A DNA stretch of 8,306 bases from Asaia bogorensis (GTDB lineage: Bacteria > Pseudomonadota > Alphaproteobacteria > Acetobacterales > Acetobacteraceae): NCBI GenBank assembly GCA_945871455.1, contig CAMBXJ010000176.1, positions 1-8,306 on the forward strand, in the 5' to 3' direction. Under the pieces are notes generated by a model. It searched no databases and had not been told where the DNA came from. It worked only from the letters and a program-made list of their open reading frames with translations. The position numbers and the translations under genes are program-made. Every line of letters begins with the position of its first letter. Position 1 is the stretch's first letter. Of the stretch, positions 6,230 to 8,306 are shown one piece after another.

Positions 6230-6625
6230 ATGGATATCGAGAAATGGCAGGAGGGATTGCCGGGATTGCCGCGGTTCCTGGGCATGGTCTTCACGCATGT
6301 CGGGAAGGATCGCGTGGTCGCGGAAATGACGGTGCGAGAAGAACTTTGCACCGAGCACAACACGCTGCATGGCGGTGGCATCATGGCCTATGCCGATACG
6401 ATGGGAGCCATCGCGACGATGGCGAACCTGGCCAAGGGGCAGACCACCACGACGATAGAGAGCAAAACGAATTTCTTCACAGCCTCTCCGGCTGGCACCG
6501 TTCTGGTAGCGGAATCGGTCCCGCTGCATCGAGGCCGGCGCACGCAGGTCTGGGAAACCCGGCTGACCCACAAGGAAACCGGGCGTCTGGCCGCGAAGGT
6601 CACGCAGACGCAGATGATATTGTAG
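6230..6625 (+). CDS. PaaI family (hotdog fold) thioesterase
   Basis: These small hotdog-fold enzymes hydrolyse acyl-CoA thioesters and often relieve stalled CoA esters during aromatic or fatty-acid degradation. The 131-residue product carries the family core HNTLHGGGIMAYADTMG (43-59): the LHGG turn (His47-Gly49) at the start of the hotdog helix and Asp56 at the usual catalytic acid position. The later strands TTTTIESKTNFF (72-83) and GRRTQVWETRLTHKETGRLAAKVTQT (102-127) fit the final beta-strands. Length is normal for a single hotdog domain, which would act as a dimer or tetramer. ATG 6230 follows GGGAGAGG (6219-6226). It is divergent from the M20 gene and convergent with the FAD oxidoreductase gene, so it is probably monocistronic. 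Substrate is unknown. Confidence 0.9.
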   Translation: MDIEKWQEGLPGLPRFLGMVFTHVGKDRVVAEMTVREELCTEHNTLHGGGIMAYADTMGAIATMANLAKGQTTTTIESKTNFFTASPAGTVLVAESVPLHRGRRTQVWETRLTHKETGRLAAKVTQTQMIL

Positions 6626-6651
6626 GCAAGGCGCCGCCCGGCCAATCCGTG

Positions 6652-6742
6652 CCGTCATGGCGGGTGCAGGCAGACAGTCCGGGGCTTTGCCAAGATCGAC
6701 ACGGCAAGTCCTGGACGGCGGGTCCGCACCCGCGACTGGACG
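6652..6742. repeat. degenerate long palindrome between the thioesterase and FAD oxidase genes
   Basis: The convergent gap folds into one long imperfect hairpin. GCGGGTGC (6660-6667) is the exact inverse of GCACCCGC (6726-6733). Inside it, 6677-6691 pairs with 6703-6716 over 14 bp, with one bulged T (6688) and two G-T pairs, around an 11-nt loop. The ends, CGTC (6653-6656) and GACG (6739-6742), also pair. Its left end CCGTCATGGC resembles the CCGTCATTGC end of the palindrome at 8179-8273, and overall length is similar (about 91 against 95 bp). It may be a decayed copy of the same repeat family and may also act as a terminator for the convergent genes. Confidence 0.5.
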
Positions 6743-6772
6743 TGGAGAGACCCGACCGCCGTCCGAATCCGC

Positions 6773-7882
6773 TCAGTTGAAAAACCGTGCCGGCCGGAAG
6801 GATGCCAGTTCCGGCCGATCCCGACCGTTCACGATCTCGTCCGCGACGGCGATGCCGATGAACGCCGACATCGTCACCGCGCTATGCGTCACCGCCAGGT
6901 AATAGCCACCCACCCGCGGTACGGGACCGATCGCCGCCAATCCGTCGCCGGGGATCGGGCGGATCGCGAGGCGCACCGCCTCTGCTTCGACCTCTCCGAT
7001 CGAGGGCAGCAACTGGCGCAGCCGCCGCATCATGTCCCTGGCCCGCGGCATGGTCGGGCTGATCGGACTGTCCGGGGACAAGGTTGCGTCGGTGGGATTC
7101 CAATGCAGCATCAGCCGTCCGGCGCCATCCGGGCGCGTGTCGATCAAGGTCGTGCGGACAACGCGTGCCACACCGGCGGCAACCGGTGGCGTGAAGACCA
7201 GGAACCCAACGGTCGGCGCCATCGGCATGTGCAGGCCGGAATCCCGCACCGGGTCATTGGTCCACCGTCCGGCGCAGTTCACCACAAGATCGGCCTGATG
7301 CTCGGTTCCGTCCGCCAGGCGCACGCCCCGCACCCGGTCGGCTTTCACCACCAGGTCGACCACCCGTGCGCCCGAGATCAGACGAGCACCATGGCGCCGG
7401 ACCGCGGCGGACAGCATCGCATGCAGGTAGGGGACCGGGTCGAGCCATCCCTCGTCCGGGAAATACGCCACCGGAGCGTCGCCGATCGCGGCGGGATCGA
7501 TATCCGGTTCCAACTCCCGCACCTGTGCCTGGGTCAGCCATTCGGCCGCGTAGCCCCAGGCGCGCAGTTGGGCGACATTGTCCCGCTGGGCCTGCCGTTT
7601 GTCCGGGTCCACCCATTCCAGGTGTCCGCCTGCGTGCCACCAGGGGGTGGTGCCGAACTCATCGCGCAGGGCCGCGTGCGCCCGCATCCCATGGACGTTC
7701 AGGTCGTGATAGGCTTTGGGTGGCTTATTGTGCGCGTTGGTCCAGGCGAAACTGATGCCAGACGTGCCGCCACCGACCCTTCCAGCTTCCAGCCCCAGTA
7801 CATCCGCGCCAGCCTGCGCCGACCGGTAGGCGACCGACGCGCCCACGACCCCGGCGCCGATCACGATGACCCTGGTTGCCAT
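6773..7882 (-). CDS. FAD-dependent oxidoreductase (DAO/DadA-like glycine or D-amino acid oxidase family)
   Basis: Enzymes of this family oxidise the C-N bond of glycine, sarcosine, D-amino acids or related amines using FAD, passing electrons to O2 or to the respiratory chain. The 369-residue product starts with the Rossmann dinucleotide motif VIGAGVVGASVAY (Gly9, Gly11, Gly14), with Glu32 in GLEAG at the ribose-binding position and GGGTSGISFAW (37-47), matching the family's GTS element. VVNCAGRWT in the middle and GGYYLAVTHSAVTMSAFIG near residues 325-343 match the later FAD-binding strands. AGGAAGGA (complement of 7888-7895) precedes the ATG by 5 nt. No second subunit, glycine-cleavage T domain or transporter is adjacent, so it looks like a stand-alone single-subunit enzyme. 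Its substrate is not predictable from sequence. Confidence 0.9.
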   Translation of the reverse strand: MATRVIVIGAGVVGASVAYRSAQAGADVLGLEAGRVGGGTSGISFAWTNAHNKPPKAYHDLNVHGMRAHAALRDEFGTTPWWHAGGHLEWVDPDKRQAQRDNVAQLRAWGYAAEWLTQAQVRELEPDIDPAAIGDAPVAYFPDEGWLDPVPYLHAMLSAAVRRHGARLISGARVVDLVVKADRVRGVRLADGTEHQADLVVNCAGRWTNDPVRDSGLHMPMAPTVGFLVFTPPVAAGVARVVRTTLIDTRPDGAGRLMLHWNPTDATLSPDSPISPTMPRARDMMRRLRQLLPSIGEVEAEAVRLAIRPIPGDGLAAIGPVPRVGGYYLAVTHSAVTMSAFIGIAVADEIVNGRDRPELASFRPARFFN

Positions 7883-8171
7883 GTTTTTCCTTCCTCAAGA
7901 TTGGACCTTCGCAAACTCCGAGCTCGGCGGATCGAGGCGACGTCCCATAACGTGCGGGGGCAACCATGTCGAAACGCGGCGACGGTGGTCTGACCTTGTC
8001 ATATAGCGCGCAACGCCTGCCCTGCGCGGGCTGTATTCGCCGGTCGCGCTGTGGGCACGCGGCCGGATGGCCATGCCGGATACCGCGATTCAGCCCCATC
8101 AGGCGGTTCGGTGCCAAGAGTCCGGCCCGACCTTCCGCGGCTCATACCTACCGGCCGAAACATTGACCCAT
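7883..8171. other. region without a convincing gene, upstream of the FAD oxidoreductase
   Basis: This stretch holds the Shine-Dalgarno of the oxidoreductase and presumably its promoter, though I could not pick a persuasive -35/-10 pair. A plus-strand frame at 7966-8166 has a GGGGG element before its ATG and encodes 66 residues with several cysteines, but it matches nothing I recognise and is rich in Arg, Pro and Ser like a GC-rich shadow frame. Together with the palindrome to its right, this makes about 420 bases without a supported gene. Confidence 0.5.
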
Positions 8172-8178
8172 AGGCGTA

Positions 8179-8273
8179 CCCTTACCGTCATTGCCGAACT
8201 TGATCTGGCAACCCGCCCTCTGCCGTTGAAGCGCGGGTTGCCGGGTTAGCCCCCGCGGCGATGACGGAAAGGG
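8179..8273. mobile_element. 95-bp palindromic MITE-like repeat with flanking 7-bp direct repeat
   Basis: The two halves form one long hairpin. The outer stem pairs 8179-8196 with 8256-8273 (one A-A mismatch and one G-T pair). A small internal loop follows (AAC against CCCCCG). The inner stem pairs 8200-8216 with 8233-8249 and includes a perfect 10-bp core, GGCAACCCGC with GCGGGTTGCC; the loop is 16 nt. The ends CCCTTaCCGTCAT and ATGACGGaAAGGG are terminal inverted repeats. Immediately outside them are AGGCGTA (8172-8178) and CGGCGTA (8274-8280), identical at six of seven positions, as expected for an old target-site duplication. Palindromes with CCGTCAT...ATGACGG ends are common between genes in alphaproteobacteria, from memory. 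No coding capacity is present, so movement would need a transposase supplied in trans. Confidence 0.65.
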
Positions 8274-8306
8274 CGGCGTATCGGTCATTGTTTCGCCCGG
8301 TTGGTA

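Noticed and set aside
7966..8166. Possible small cysteine-containing protein (66 aa)
   Set aside because: It has a plausible GGGGG before the ATG, but no recognisable domain, shadow-like composition and no supporting context. Kept only as a note in the non-coding region.
8201..8248. tRNA-like or riboswitch structure
   Set aside because: The fold is a single long hairpin without cloverleaf arms or a known aptamer core, and no downstream gene is visible to regulate.
8067..8249. 60-codon plus-strand frame ending inside the palindrome
   Set aside because: Its C-terminal third is a translation of the palindromic repeat, and it has no recognisable features.
8149..8288. 46-codon minus-strand frame starting at 8288
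   Set aside because: It has no ribosome-binding site and spans the whole palindrome, so it is most likely incidental.
1..8306. Novel defence, toxin-antitoxin or biosynthetic system
   Set aside because: All supported genes belong to common housekeeping, transport, pilin or catabolic families, and no linked set resembles such a system. The unusual content is limited to repeats and palindromes.

Overview
The window is GC-rich chromosomal DNA, most likely from an alphaproteobacterium and plausibly a member of Rhodospirillales/Acetobacteraceae. This rests on base composition, on a twin-arginine type signal peptide (SIARAQ type) on the solute-binding protein, and on dispersed palindromes with CCGTCAT...ATGACGG ends that I associate with alphaproteobacterial genomes. 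The placement is inference, as no rRNA or other taxonomic marker is present. I see no tRNA, rRNA, CRISPR array, transposase, phage gene or recognisable defence system.

Layout from left to right. The N-terminal part of clpB (minus strand) runs off the left edge. It diverges from a MOSC-domain protein gene (plus). The MOSC gene converges on a dipeptide/oligopeptide-type periplasmic binding protein gene (minus), and the gap between them holds two hairpins and a 16-bp tandem repeat array of eight full units plus a partial ninth. Next is a 271-bp spacer, then a small Flp/Fap-type pilin gene (plus, 56 aa), which converges on a gene for an LLM-class flavin-dependent oxidoreductase (minus). Upstream of that, on the same strand, is an M20-family metallopeptidase/amidohydrolase gene. 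It diverges from a PaaI-type hotdog thioesterase gene (plus), which converges on a DadA-like FAD-dependent amine/amino-acid oxidoreductase gene (minus). The last roughly 420 bases have no convincing gene, but contain a 95-bp near-perfect palindrome flanked by a 7-bp direct repeat (6/7 matching).

How the genes relate. The binding protein, flavin monooxygenase, M20 hydrolase, thioesterase and FAD oxidase are each typical of scavenging and degrading nitrogen-containing or acylated organic compounds. Only the M20 and LLM genes are placed so that they could be co-transcribed, so a shared pathway is a guess. ClpB (protein disaggregation) and the pilin (surface appendage) look unrelated to this set.

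The most notable non-coding features are the tandem array, the MITE-like palindrome at the right end, a second decayed palindrome between the thioesterase and oxidase genes, and several operator-like inverted or direct repeats in promoter gaps. All coordinates and repeats were read by eye; no database search was run.
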